Shown one piece after another: positions 1-6,901 of a stretch of DNA of 64,000 nucleotides. The position numbers and the translations under genes were made by a program. Location: positions 1 to 64,000 of the forward strand of contig CAZMLE010000007.1 of NCBI GenBank assembly GCA_964567045.1. Reading direction: 5' to 3'. Position 1 is the stretch's first letter. Each line of letters starts with the position of its first letter. The notes under the pieces were generated by a model that made no database searches, had not been told where the DNA came from, and saw only the letters and a program-made list of their open reading frames with translations. The stretch is from JAFNGF01 sp964567045 (lineage in GTDB: Bacteria > Planctomycetota > Phycisphaerae > Sedimentisphaerales > Anaerobacaceae).

Positions 1-79
1 CTGCGGCGGACACGTTCGAATTGATTATTGATTATTGGTGAGGAATTGCGGGTTGAGGTCCCGGCGGGGCGGGATTTAT

Positions 80-85
80 TATAAT
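80..85 (+). promoter_or_regulatory. -10 box TATAAT upstream of the RRM gene
   Basis: A perfect TATAAT lies about 105 bases before the RRM protein start. The best -35 candidate, TTGAGG at 53-58, is 21 bases away, which is too far, so only the -10 is convincing. It leaves a 5' leader of roughly 100 bases. Confidence 0.4.
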
Positions 86-189
86 TAATGCTTGATTCTT
101 TCCAGGGGAGCGAATAACATAACAGCACGTAACTATTGAACGCCGGCAGTTCCGGCAAGATTTTTCTTAAAAGAAAGGGAATAAACACA

Positions 190-540
190 ATGAATATTTA
201 TGTAGGAAATTTGCCGCATAAGGTAACCGAGGATGAGGTTCGTCAGGCTTTTGCAGAATTTGGGCAGGTCACAGAGGTTCGTCTAATAGTGGATAAGTTT
301 AGCGGCGAATCCAAGGGATTCGGATTCGTTGAAATGCCCTCTAAAGATGAAGCAGAAAAGGCCATCGGAGCAATGAACGGCAAGGAGTTTATGGGACGAG
401 CTTTGAATGTGAACGAAGCGCGGCCGAAGACCGATCGTGGTGGTGGTGGAGGAAGACGAGAAGGTTTTGGTGGTGGCCGTGGCGGTGGCGGTGGCGGAGG
501 AGGTGGTTTTGGTAGAAGCCGGGGCGGAGGTCGGTACTAA
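190..540 (+). CDS. Glycine-rich RRM RNA-binding protein
   Basis: A 116-residue single-stranded RNA-binding protein of the bacterial RRM (Rbp) type. Residues 1-80 form one RRM with the RNP2 motif IYVGNL and the RNP1 motif KGFGFVEM. The last 35 residues are a Gly/Arg tail rich in GGGG and RGG-like steps. The ATG at 190 is preferred over an upstream in-frame TTG at 136 because AGAAAGGGA precedes it and the domain begins at residue 2. In cyanobacteria and other bacteria such proteins are cold-induced RNA chaperones. Here the gene converges on a cold-shock-domain gene, which fits a cold or RNA-structure role. No specific RNA target can be inferred. Confidence 0.93.
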   Translation: MNIYVGNLPHKVTEDEVRQAFAEFGQVTEVRLIVDKFSGESKGFGFVEMPSKDEAEKAIGAMNGKEFMGRALNVNEARPKTDRGGGGGRREGFGGGRGGGGGGGGGFGRSRGGGRY

Positions 541-583
541 CGACCAGTAGTGCTGAAAGATTGGGGCATAAGTATGGAAATCA

Positions 584-618
584 AACGGGCTCCGCCTTGA
601 GCGGAGCCCGTTGGTTTT
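584..618 (+). terminator. Intrinsic terminator between converging RNA-binding genes
   Basis: A perfect 10-base-pair GC-rich stem (586-595 with 601-610, loop CTTGA), extended by two A-T pairs, is followed by TTGGTTTTT. It ends the RRM gene and lies only 20 bases beyond the stop of the converging cold-shock gene. The T-run on the minus strand is poorer, so termination that way is less certain. Confidence 0.85.
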
Positions 619-637
619 TCGAGCGTGTTGCTTTGAA

Positions 638-841
638 CTAACCAGGGATTACGTTGGTCGCACAAGGGCCTTTTTTGCCCTGTCCGATCTCGAACTGGAC
701 CTTCTGGCCTTCCGCGAGACTCGTATAGCCGCTCATCTTGATCTCCGAGTGATGAACGAACAAGTCATCGCCGGCCTCATCGGGCGTGATAAACCCAAAG
801 CCTTTTTTCTCGTTAAACCATTTTACTGTACCTGTACTCAC
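638..841 (-). CDS. Cold-shock domain protein (CspA family)
   Basis: A 67-residue cold-shock protein: one OB-fold nucleic-acid-binding domain acting as an RNA chaperone. KWFNEKKGFGFI contains RNP1 and DLFVHHSEI contains RNP2. The length matches CspA-type proteins. The start is taken as the GTG at 841 (VSTGTVKWF), because AAGGAG sits seven bases upstream and this is the normal CspA N-terminus. An upstream in-frame ATG would add 31 unrelated residues. The leader of about 95 bases contains short inverted repeats, as is common in cold-shock mRNAs. Confidence 0.93.
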   Translation of the reverse strand: MSTGTVKWFNEKKGFGFITPDEAGDDLFVHHSEIKMSGYTSLAEGQKVQFEIGQGKKGPCATNVIPG

Positions 842-942
842 TTCTGTGCTCCTTCGGCCTGTCAATGGCCGTGAATTGTGTCTCTCGGATTTTTTGAAGA
901 GAATATTCTTGAGAGACCTGAGAATATGCCCCACTCAAAATT

Positions 943-972
943 ATTCTACCATGACAACTGACCGGCGGTCAA
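943..972 (-). promoter_or_regulatory. Sigma70-type promoter of the cold-shock gene
   Basis: On the minus strand TTGACC (967-972) and TAGAAT (943-948) are separated by 18 bases, about 100 bases upstream of the GTG start. This predicts a structured leader of about 95 bases. The rest of the gap to 1185 shows no gene. Confidence 0.6.
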
Positions 973-1185
973 TAAAAATAAATCAAAAATAATAATAACG
1001 GCAGGTTAGCGGGATGACTCAGGCGCAAAGCGGGTTGACAGAACGGGGTAGGCCCCGTATCTCGTGAAGTCCTTCGTCAGATGGATGGGCAATGCGTAGA
1101 TGCGGAAATGCGTTGCCTGGGATGGGCAAGCTCAGAGCCAGCACCGGCCTGTCGAACAATGACCTTGCAGCGAAAGGCTCAAGAA

Positions 1186-1347
1186 TTACTTCTTGCCTTT
1201 TGTTCGTTTCTGAAGTTTCTTCAGTTCGTCAGTTCCTTCTTGCCAGTATTCTAACTGCTGCCCAAATGACTTTCCTTCAAGCTGCTTGCGAACCAATTCT
1301 GCGCCCCGTCTTTTCATCCGGACACAGTCGAACGTCTTAGTCTTCAT
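1186..1347 (-). CDS. Small PIN-partner protein (antitoxin-like), 53 aa
   Basis: A small gene encoding a basic 53-residue protein beginning MKTKTFDCVRMKRRGAELV and ending KRTKGKK. The ribosome binding site is exceptionally strong: GGAGGTGATC directly before the ATG, nearly a full complement of the 16S tail. Its start overlaps, in another frame, the end of the extended reading frame of the upstream PIN-domain gene, the usual coupling of toxin-antitoxin pairs. I remember similar small proteins next to PIN-domain genes in cyanobacteria and Chloroflexi, but no family name. The antitoxin role is inferred from position and size. Confidence 0.75.
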   Translation of the reverse strand: MKTKTFDCVRMKRRGAELVRKQLEGKSFGQQLEYWQEGTDELKKLQKRTKGKK

Positions 1348-1414
1348 ATTCGATCACCTCCAGCGGTGAATAGATGGCGATTTCGCTGTAACCACGCAGC
1401 GTGTTGACGGCATT

Positions 1415-1807
1415 CTACATAGGAATCTTCTGAAAATTCACAATATGCTTGAAATTCCAACTGACAATCAGCGAGGCCTGTGAGATAGTTGCCAGCGCTA
1501 CGTGCAAAGCATCTGTAGAATACTTCTCGGATATAATCGCCGCGTCTGTATAAGCCTGTTGTAGCTTAAGGGCTTCGCCTGTGATCTCGGCAATATCTGC
1601 AACCGGCAAAATGTCGAGAAATAGCTCTTTGACGCTTTTGGGCCCAGCCTGGATTTCTTGCCTGACGAGTTCGGAGGTCACCAGGACAAATTTAGCCTTT
1701 TTGACAGCATCAAAAAAGGCTTTGCTCGCCTCTGCAAATTCCTCATCGAACACGCCACCGAAAACGGACGTGTCGGCATATACTCTTATGGTTCTCTCGA
1801 AAGGCAT
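1415..1807 (-). CDS. PIN-domain protein (VapC-like), truncated by an amber codon
   Basis: A 130-residue PIN-domain protein, expected to be a metal-dependent ribonuclease toxin. The first catalytic Asp is in YADTSVFGG near residue 12, and a later acidic residue is in STDALHVAL. The frame stops at a TAG (1415-1417) right after KIPM, but the same frame then runs open for 25 more codons (NAVNTLRGYS... ending EYED) to a TAA at 1337-1339, which overlaps the next gene in the way a native operon would. Hence the TAG probably replaces a tyrosine codon (TAC or TAT). The missing tail may destabilise the protein, the stop may be read through, or it may be a sequencing or assembly error. Confidence 0.8.
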   Translation of the reverse strand: MPFERTIRVYADTSVFGGVFDEEFAEASKAFFDAVKKAKFVLVTSELVRQEIQAGPKSVKELFLDILPVADIAEITGEALKLQQAYTDAAIISEKYSTDALHVALATISQASLIVSWNFKHIVNFQKIPM

Positions 1808-1849
1808 ACGCTGATTACCATCATAGCTGTTGGGCAGCCTTTATGCAAA

Positions 1850-1870
1850 TAAAAAAACCCTCCGGCAGGG
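1850..1870 (-). terminator. Possible minus-strand terminator
   Basis: Read on the minus strand, CCCT-GCCGG-AGGG is followed by seven T residues. The stem is short, so the call is weak. No gene is recognised upstream of it on that strand, which raises the possibility of an unannotated transcript from the 1900-2170 patch. Confidence 0.35.
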
Positions 1871-1929
1871 CTTGGCAGGGTAGGGTGGCGGTGGCTACTT
1901 TGTTAGGGGCAACTCGAGCGGTGCGAATA

Positions 1930-2140
1930 TAAGCCCCGGCAGGGGTACGGGTCCCCAAAAAGGCCCCAGCCGCAAATGGGTATACAAAAGAGCTCCCCGG
2001 CACAGGTCCGGGGGCTAAGCGCGGTGATTTTGTACCGTATTTGAGATGGTATAAATTTATACGCTGGCAGGCAACCACTTTCTGATTAGCCCCACCACCC
2101 ATGGCCTGAGCAAGGTCGAATGGCTGTGGGTGGGGCCACC
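1930..2140. repeat. GC-rich patch of hairpins between the PIN and lipoprotein genes
   Basis: No convincing gene lies between 1808 and 2307. Within the gap are an imperfect hairpin at 1991-2016 (AGCTCCCCGG pairing with CCGGGGGCT), a larger one around 2088-2135 that opens with TTAGCCCC and closes with GGTGGGGC, and a GCCCC/GGGGT pair near 1933-1946. The GGGGCTAA/TTAGCCCC edges resemble the repeat hairpins at 26714 and 27912-27964. A 116-codon open frame spans this patch but has no family features. Confidence 0.4.
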
Positions 2141-2307
2141 TGTGGGCAGGGCAATAGTCTCTAAAGCTCATCCGTCAACGGCCTCCCAACACAAAACCTC
2201 GTAGCCAAAAATCCGTTACTTCCTTCGCTCTGAGTGCCTTAAATGTATAGAGAAGCAAGTACCGACAGCGTCAAATCAACAAAAAAGCGCAAAAAGGAGT
2301 ATCGACC

Positions 2308-2526
2308 ATGAAAACGCTTATACTGACCACTATACTTCTGATGCTAACGATCGGCCTTACCGGCTGTATCGCCATCTCGGGCCGCCATCATGGGTACGTG
2401 AGCCACGAAGTAATTGTGGCTCACCCACCAGATATAGTCGTTTGGTCGGCCCCCGCGCCTCATCACCACCCTGGCCGGCCCGTACCAGGGCCTTACCATC
2501 GCGGTCCCGGGCACCCCTTCCCGTGA
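2308..2526 (+). CDS. Small His/Pro-rich lipoprotein
   Basis: A 72-residue predicted lipoprotein. A hydrophobic signal (ILTTILLMLTIGL) ends in the lipobox LTGC, so lipidated cysteine is near residue 20. The mature part of about 50 residues is rich in His, Pro and Gly (APHHHPGRP, YHRGPGHPF) with no recognised domain; metal binding is possible but speculative. AAAAAGGAG lies ten bases upstream of the ATG. It stands alone between converging or unrelated genes. Confidence 0.75.
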   Translation: MKTLILTTILLMLTIGLTGCIAISGRHHGYVSHEVIVAHPPDIVVWSAPAPHHHPGRPVPGPYHRGPGHPFP

Positions 2527-2606
2527 GTCAGACCAGCGCTAATTAACAGCGGCGACGGATGCTATTTTGACAAGAGGGGGCGAAAAACCGGCTCGCGAGC
2601 CGCGCA

Positions 2607-3188
2607 TTAGTCAGGGAAATTAAGGACTGCAAACCAGCCATGATGCTGCCTGGCTGCCTCGTCATAAGCGGCGGCGGCAGCAACCTCATCATCGAAATAG
2701 CCGAGCGATTTGGTCTGTCCTTTTACTCTTATCCGCGCATACCATTTGTTTTTTCTTTTGTGCCAGGTCAGGCCTCTGTATTTTGAGCGGCTCTTTGTGC
2801 GCTCGGATTTGGGACTATTGCAGACGTTTTGCCAATGCGCAGCGGGCCGAAGGTTGGCTTTACGATTGTCCAGGCCGTTGCGATTGATATGGTCAACCAA
2901 AAGGGTCTCCGGCACATTGAGGACCTGGCGGTGCATCCTGATGGTGAAGTCTTTTTTGCCGTTCCAGACCTTTCGCTGGGCGTAGTAGGTGCTTCTTCCC
3001 TTGGTGGCGTGCCATTTGTATTTGGCCAGGCGTGGGTAGTCATCGGGGTCCACGATGGCGTATCGGCCCTGCGTGAGGGGGATCCGTCGGAAGGCATAGC
3101 CGAAGCGCAGGCGCCGGTAGCCCAGAGCGAGCCAGACGGCAACGCCTGCCAGCCAGGCTGGGATTCTGATTCGGATCACCAGAGTCAA
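2607..3188 (-). CDS. HNH endonuclease with AP2 DNA-binding domain
   Basis: A 193-residue protein of the HNH-AP2 homing-endonuclease-like group. After a hydrophobic N-terminus (AWLAGVAVWLAL) comes QGRYAIVDPDDYPRLAKYKWHA, a typical lead-in, then an HNH core (MHRQVLN... VDHINRNGLDNRKANLR) around residues 85-120, and a C-terminal AP2 domain (KYRGLTWHKRKNKWYARI... SLGYFDDEVAAAAAYD) around 135-190. Such genes are usually free-standing selfish elements or phage-derived. No split host gene or intron is visible around it. The hydrophobic N-terminus is unusual for a nuclease, and the true start may be further in. Confidence 0.85.
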   Translation of the reverse strand: MTLVIRIRIPAWLAGVAVWLALGYRRLRFGYAFRRIPLTQGRYAIVDPDDYPRLAKYKWHATKGRSTYYAQRKVWNGKKDFTIRMHRQVLNVPETLLVDHINRNGLDNRKANLRPAAHWQNVCNSPKSERTKSRSKYRGLTWHKRKNKWYARIRVKGQTKSLGYFDDEVAAAAAYDEAARQHHGWFAVLNFPD

Positions 3189-3508
3189 GATGCCTTCTCC
3201 GGCGGCGGCACACTACGCGGTGCCTCCATAATGGGGCGAACCTGCGCGAATTGGGCGAAATTTGGCCTTTTTTGAGGAGCATCAGTTGAGCGTAAGTAGT
3301 TGTATGGCTGGCAGTAAAAAAATTTTTAGCGAATTATGATTTTTGTTCGGCGCTATCAGCACTTTTGGGCGAGCCTGCGGCGCTGCCCGCCGTTCGATGT
3401 CCGAATTTCACCGTCTTATTCCCTGATGGTCCTTTTCAGTTTTTCCTTGTCTTTGCTGTAATCGCCTCCATAATACTGCTGGCGAAGAGACAAAAGACGG
3501 GCGACCGC
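3189..3508. other. Intergenic region before the nucleotide cassette
   Basis: About 320 bases without a convincing gene. The only feature I can support is the promoter at 3447-3476. An open frame from a TTG at 3365 runs into the NUDIX gene, but its first 48 residues do not look like part of that domain. Confidence 0.4.
3447..3476 (+). promoter_or_regulatory. Candidate promoter of the five-gene cassette
   Basis: TTGTCT (3447-3452) and TAATAC (3471-3476) with an 18-base spacer lie 33 bases upstream of the ATG at 3509. It supports that ATG over the upstream TTG as start of the NUDIX gene. Confidence 0.45.
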
Positions 3509-4177
3509 ATGGCGCAAGAAGAACAAATACTGGTTGTCGAGCGAAAAGTCCTCGAACAGACAGGGATGTTTCAGGGGCTGACGTTTGATGTGGAGCGGTA
3601 TCTCCGCAAGATATTTGTTCAGGGCGTTCCGCGTTTTATGCCCAGGTCGCAGGCGGAAAAAGACCCGGCTTATAAGCAGATCATTCCGTACGTGATCATG
3701 GCTTACGGAGGAAAGTACCTTAGTTATGTCAGGGGAAGGCGAGCGGGGGAGGCTCGGCTTGTCGGCAACAGGTCTATCGGCATAGGGGGCCATATAAATC
3801 CCCGTGATGACATGCCCTTATTCAACGCCGACTTTTATCATACCTACATTACTGCCGTCGAACGCGAAGTGGCGGAGGAAGTGTCTGTGAACGCGCACCA
3901 CAGCGACCATATTGTTGCCCTGCTCAATGACGACTCCAACGACGTTGGGCGTGTGCATCTTGGAATCGTGCACTATTGGATTCTGGACTCATCGCAGGTT
4001 GCCAAGCGCGAGCAGATGATTAGCCAGATAGCCTTTATGAGTATCCTTGAATTGCAGAAAGTTCGGGATACAATGGAGACCTGGTCGCAGTTGTGTCTTG
4101 ACGGCTTGGCCTCGATAACCGCTGAAGCAACGAGCGATATAGCCGGACACGCTGTTCAAAAACCGTTAGGAGAGTAA
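3509..4177 (+). CDS. NUDIX-superfamily phosphohydrolase (COG4112-like)
   Basis: A 222-residue protein resembling the predicted MutT-type phosphoesterases of COG4112. It starts MAQEEQILVVERKVL and has a segment with the landmarks of a NUDIX box: GIGGHINPRDD followed after an insertion by REVAEEV, which supplies the metal-binding acidic residues. The region between the Gly-Gly and the REVAEEV is longer than in classical boxes, so the substrate cannot be read off. NUDIX enzymes cleave nucleoside diphosphate-X compounds. First gene of a cassette; the next gene starts two bases after its stop. Confidence 0.7.
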   Translation: MAQEEQILVVERKVLEQTGMFQGLTFDVERYLRKIFVQGVPRFMPRSQAEKDPAYKQIIPYVIMAYGGKYLSYVRGRRAGEARLVGNRSIGIGGHINPRDDMPLFNADFYHTYITAVEREVAEEVSVNAHHSDHIVALLNDDSNDVGRVHLGIVHYWILDSSQVAKREQMISQIAFMSILELQKVRDTMETWSQLCLDGLASITAEATSDIAGHAVQKPLGE

Positions 4178-4179
4178 AA

Positions 4180-4854
4180 ATGCTTTGCGAATTTTGTGAG
4201 GAATTCCACCACCGATGCCGTTCCCGATTTGCTCAGATTTACGCTCCATTTGTTAAGGATCGAGTCGTGGCTCGACATGGGATTTTTGTGGCGATGCCCA
4301 CAATGGGCCAGTTGTTCCCGAACAGTCTCTTAGTTCTACCAGCGTCACACGTTGAAACTATGGCATCACTGCCTGCGAGTGAATTGTCGGATCTGACCAC
4401 CTTCCTCACCGCTTTGGAAAAGGTAATTGGCCAAAATAGGCCGGTCGTAGCCTTTGAACACGGCGCTCGTTGTACCACCGGAGGCGGTTGCGGTATTTAT
4501 CATGCACACGTTCACCTAGTTGCTGTTCCGGCTCATGTTTCAGTTGATGACTTGTTGCCACCAGAGATGGACTCGCGTTCATATAGGTCAGCATCTTCGT
4601 TCATCGCCGGGCTTCGTGATTTGCGGTCTTCTCCAGAGTATTTGATTGTCCGAGACAGTAACTACCTCATCAGGTTCGTTGATATTTCATTGTCATCCGG
4701 CAAGCGATACCCGTCGCAGTATTTCCGGAGGGTCTTAACCGAGTTTTTCAAACTCGATCATCCTTGGGACTGGCGAAGGTATCAAGGACCGGAGCAATAC
4801 TTGTTTGACACGATTAATATGTTTAGGAATGCAAATGTTTCTCTCTGCAAGTGA
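4180..4854 (+). CDS. HIT-superfamily nucleotide hydrolase/transferase
   Basis: A 224-residue protein with a HIT-type histidine triad, YHAHVHLVAVP near residue 110, which in the family forms a nucleotidyl-histidine intermediate. The N-terminus MLCEFCEEFHHRC and the pair GARCTTGGGC just before the triad supply cysteines and histidines that could bind zinc. LFPNSLLVLPASHVETMASL matches the usual HIT lead-in. The C-terminal 90 residues, with WDWRRYQGPEQYLF, are outside the classical domain. AGGAGAG precedes the ATG. Its end overlaps the start of the next gene by 20 bases, indicating tight translational coupling. Confidence 0.8.
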   Translation: MLCEFCEEFHHRCRSRFAQIYAPFVKDRVVARHGIFVAMPTMGQLFPNSLLVLPASHVETMASLPASELSDLTTFLTALEKVIGQNRPVVAFEHGARCTTGGGCGIYHAHVHLVAVPAHVSVDDLLPPEMDSRSYRSASSFIAGLRDLRSSPEYLIVRDSNYLIRFVDISLSSGKRYPSQYFRRVLTEFFKLDHPWDWRRYQGPEQYLFDTINMFRNANVSLCK

Positions 4855-5437
4855 AATACAAGAGTTGGTGACCTCAGGAGAATTATTAATTGCGCCGTTT
4901 TCGCCTGAAAATTTGAAGCCGGCTTCGTACGTTCTTAGACTCTCGAATCGATGGCGCAAATGGTTCCCGTCGAGCGAACCGATAGATCTCACGGTCCCGA
5001 TTGATAATGATAAACTCCTTTCCTCGATTGTCACATCGGAATACCACATTTTGTCGAATGGGGAGTTTTGTTTGGGTGCTACGATAGAGAGATTGTCAAT
5101 GCCGCCGCACTTGGTTGGTATTGTTATGCCGCTGTCCCATGTTACCCGGTTTGGTTTGAGCGTTGGTCTCGGCTCGTTCATAGTTTCCCCTGGATTTGGC
5201 GCGACTACTCCAACGAGCTTAACCCTGGAGTTGGTTACACATAATCCATCGGCTCTGAAGTTGCGTGCAGGTCTTCCCATCTGCCATCTTGCTTTCATGA
5301 GAGTGACGCCGGGACGCAATTCACGTCCACTGGATCGAAGCATTTACGAAGGACGAGAGGCGCCGGCAGGTCCGTTGCTCGCTGAGGAATGGGATACACG
5401 AAGACTTGGGCTGGGGAGCACGACGGATGGCCACTGA
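4835..5437 (+). CDS. dCTP deaminase/dUTPase-fold protein
   Basis: A 200-residue member of the trimeric dCTP deaminase/dUTPase superfamily. The start MFLSASEIQELV, the core PLSHVTRFGLSVGLGSFIVSPGFG (about 99-122) and TLELVTHNPSALKLRAGLPICHLAF (about 130-154) line up with Dcd. Glu132 matches the catalytic Glu and Arg105 the second arginine of the RSSxxRxG motif, but the first arginine reads Leu100. Activity is plausible but substrate preference may differ. The ATG at 4835 is chosen because AGGA lies six bases upstream. The frame overlaps the HIT gene. Confidence 0.8.
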   Translation: MFLSASEIQELVTSGELLIAPFSPENLKPASYVLRLSNRWRKWFPSSEPIDLTVPIDNDKLLSSIVTSEYHILSNGEFCLGATIERLSMPPHLVGIVMPLSHVTRFGLSVGLGSFIVSPGFGATTPTSLTLELVTHNPSALKLRAGLPICHLAFMRVTPGRNSRPLDRSIYEGREAPAGPLLAEEWDTRRLGLGSTTDGH

Positions 5438-5517
5438 TGATCGTGACAAATTGTTCCTCCGGTATTTTATAGTCCTGCCCTCGGGGTAGTTGTATCAATA
5501 ACGTCAGGAAGTTTACC

Positions 5518-6888
5518 ATGTCGAGACAAACAAATGTTAAACTGGTGGCGGAACTACTGCCGAGCAAGCAAAGGTTGGCCGTGAAGGATGCTGCAGATAA
5601 GCTTTTTGAAGATATGCTGTCAAATAAACAAGCACCCTCTGGAGTCTACCTCGTCAACGAGATCTGGCCCAACTTGAAGCAGGCCGATAAAGCTGTGGAT
5701 CCGACTCTCGTCTTGGCACCAATGGATCGCGTAGGTGGAGAGCCAGGCAAGAGTGGAAACGCGGTCCTTGCAGGACGATTCTTCCTAACCCACGATGAAT
5801 TGCCCTCGAATCCAATGATCATCAAGATAAGTCCAGACCCTGAAGCGGACGCGAGCCTAGCGAACGAGAAGCGCGATAAACTGGTTATTGAATGGAAGGC
5901 GGCAGAATTTCTCGCCCCTCAGTTTTCAAATCGTTGCCGCTTCGCATGTCCACTATATTTATTTGACGAACGAGGTAAGCCGGCCGTTCTTTGGGCACCA
6001 TTCGAGTCCGAATGGGACTATCCCTTGCCACTTCCTGAAGAGCCAGAAGTGCGAGTTAAGGTTGAAGAAATGGCCAAGTACTTGAGCCCCATACCACCGG
6101 CCCTTCACGAAAATCAGCATGAGCGTGAGCAACAGTTAAATAAGATACTGGACGCCGTCGATTTCCTCAAAGAGGCCCATTTGGTGAAGGGGATCAATCA
6201 CCGTGATTCTATAAACCTGGTGGATCACTATGCGGACTATCTGCGCGATGTGCACAACCTGGACTCTTTGTGGGCTCAGCCATGGCGAAGGCTTTGGGGG
6301 AACGCTACCCCAGTATCAGATTTTGGGGAAAGTGGTTGGCCCAACCCGTTCTTGGTCTGTGAGGCATTACGTAAATTGGGTCCGCATTCACTGAGAACGG
6401 GTTTTGTACACGGAGATCTTCACCCCCGCAACATTGTGTTCGCTCACAAAAAAACGGTGCGTGTGATCGATTTTGGTTGGGCACGGCCGCTGTGTCCGGA
6501 TGACCCCGGCAAGCCGGGGGAGCTTCAGCACATCGTGAAGGACTTTGTTTTGCTTGAAGCTAATCTGCGTTTTATGACGCTACCACCATTCCTTCCCTAT
6601 GATCAGGTGAAAGAATTTGCTGAGTGGATTGAGATGGACGAGGAACCGCGGCCTGTAAAAGATCCTGAGTGCAACCTGCGTATAGATTTGATTAAGGACC
6701 TGCGAGGAGTAGCGAAGAAGCATGTTGGGAACTCCTCGAATTGGGACATTGAGTATATCGTGCCCCTGTTCCTTGTGTCTCTCGGATTGCTGAAGCATTG
6801 TCACAGTGCAGACTGTACGTGGGCGGCGCGGTACACCGTGCTTAGGTTGGCACGGTACTTGGTGGACAAAGAAGTGGTGAACATGTGA
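5518..6888 (+). CDS. Aminoglycoside-phosphotransferase-like kinase
   Basis: A 456-residue protein with a C-terminal APH/choline-kinase-type catalytic core. VHGDLHPRNIVF near residues 296-307 is the catalytic loop (HGDxxxxN) and VIDFGWA near 315 is the metal-binding DxG-like motif (DFG). The N-terminal 250 residues contain LPSNPMIIKISPD, where the lysine could be the ATP-contacting one, and an insertion rich in Pro and Glu. It is longer than antibiotic phosphotransferases (about 260-300), so a resistance role is not favoured. AGGAAG lies seven bases before the ATG. The following kinase gene starts within 15 bases of its stop. Confidence 0.75.
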   Translation: MSRQTNVKLVAELLPSKQRLAVKDAADKLFEDMLSNKQAPSGVYLVNEIWPNLKQADKAVDPTLVLAPMDRVGGEPGKSGNAVLAGRFFLTHDELPSNPMIIKISPDPEADASLANEKRDKLVIEWKAAEFLAPQFSNRCRFACPLYLFDERGKPAVLWAPFESEWDYPLPLPEEPEVRVKVEEMAKYLSPIPPALHENQHEREQQLNKILDAVDFLKEAHLVKGINHRDSINLVDHYADYLRDVHNLDSLWAQPWRRLWGNATPVSDFGESGWPNPFLVCEALRKLGPHSLRTGFVHGDLHPRNIVFAHKKTVRVIDFGWARPLCPDDPGKPGELQHIVKDFVLLEANLRFMTLPPFLPYDQVKEFAEWIEMDEEPRPVKDPECNLRIDLIKDLRGVAKKHVGNSSNWDIEYIVPLFLVSLGLLKHCHSADCTWAARYTVLRLARYLVDKEVVNM

Positions 6889-6901
6889 AAGAGTGCGACC
6901 T

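Noticed and set aside
611..992. Plus-strand open frames across the cold-shock gene
   Set aside because: They are antisense to a clear cold-shock protein and have no family features.
1821..2171. 116-codon minus-strand frame in the hairpin patch
   Set aside because: Pro/Gly/Ala-rich translation that follows the hairpins, with no ribosome site or domain.
5518..6888. Aminoglycoside resistance gene
   Set aside because: It has the APH catalytic loop but is much longer than resistance enzymes and sits in a nucleotide-type cassette.
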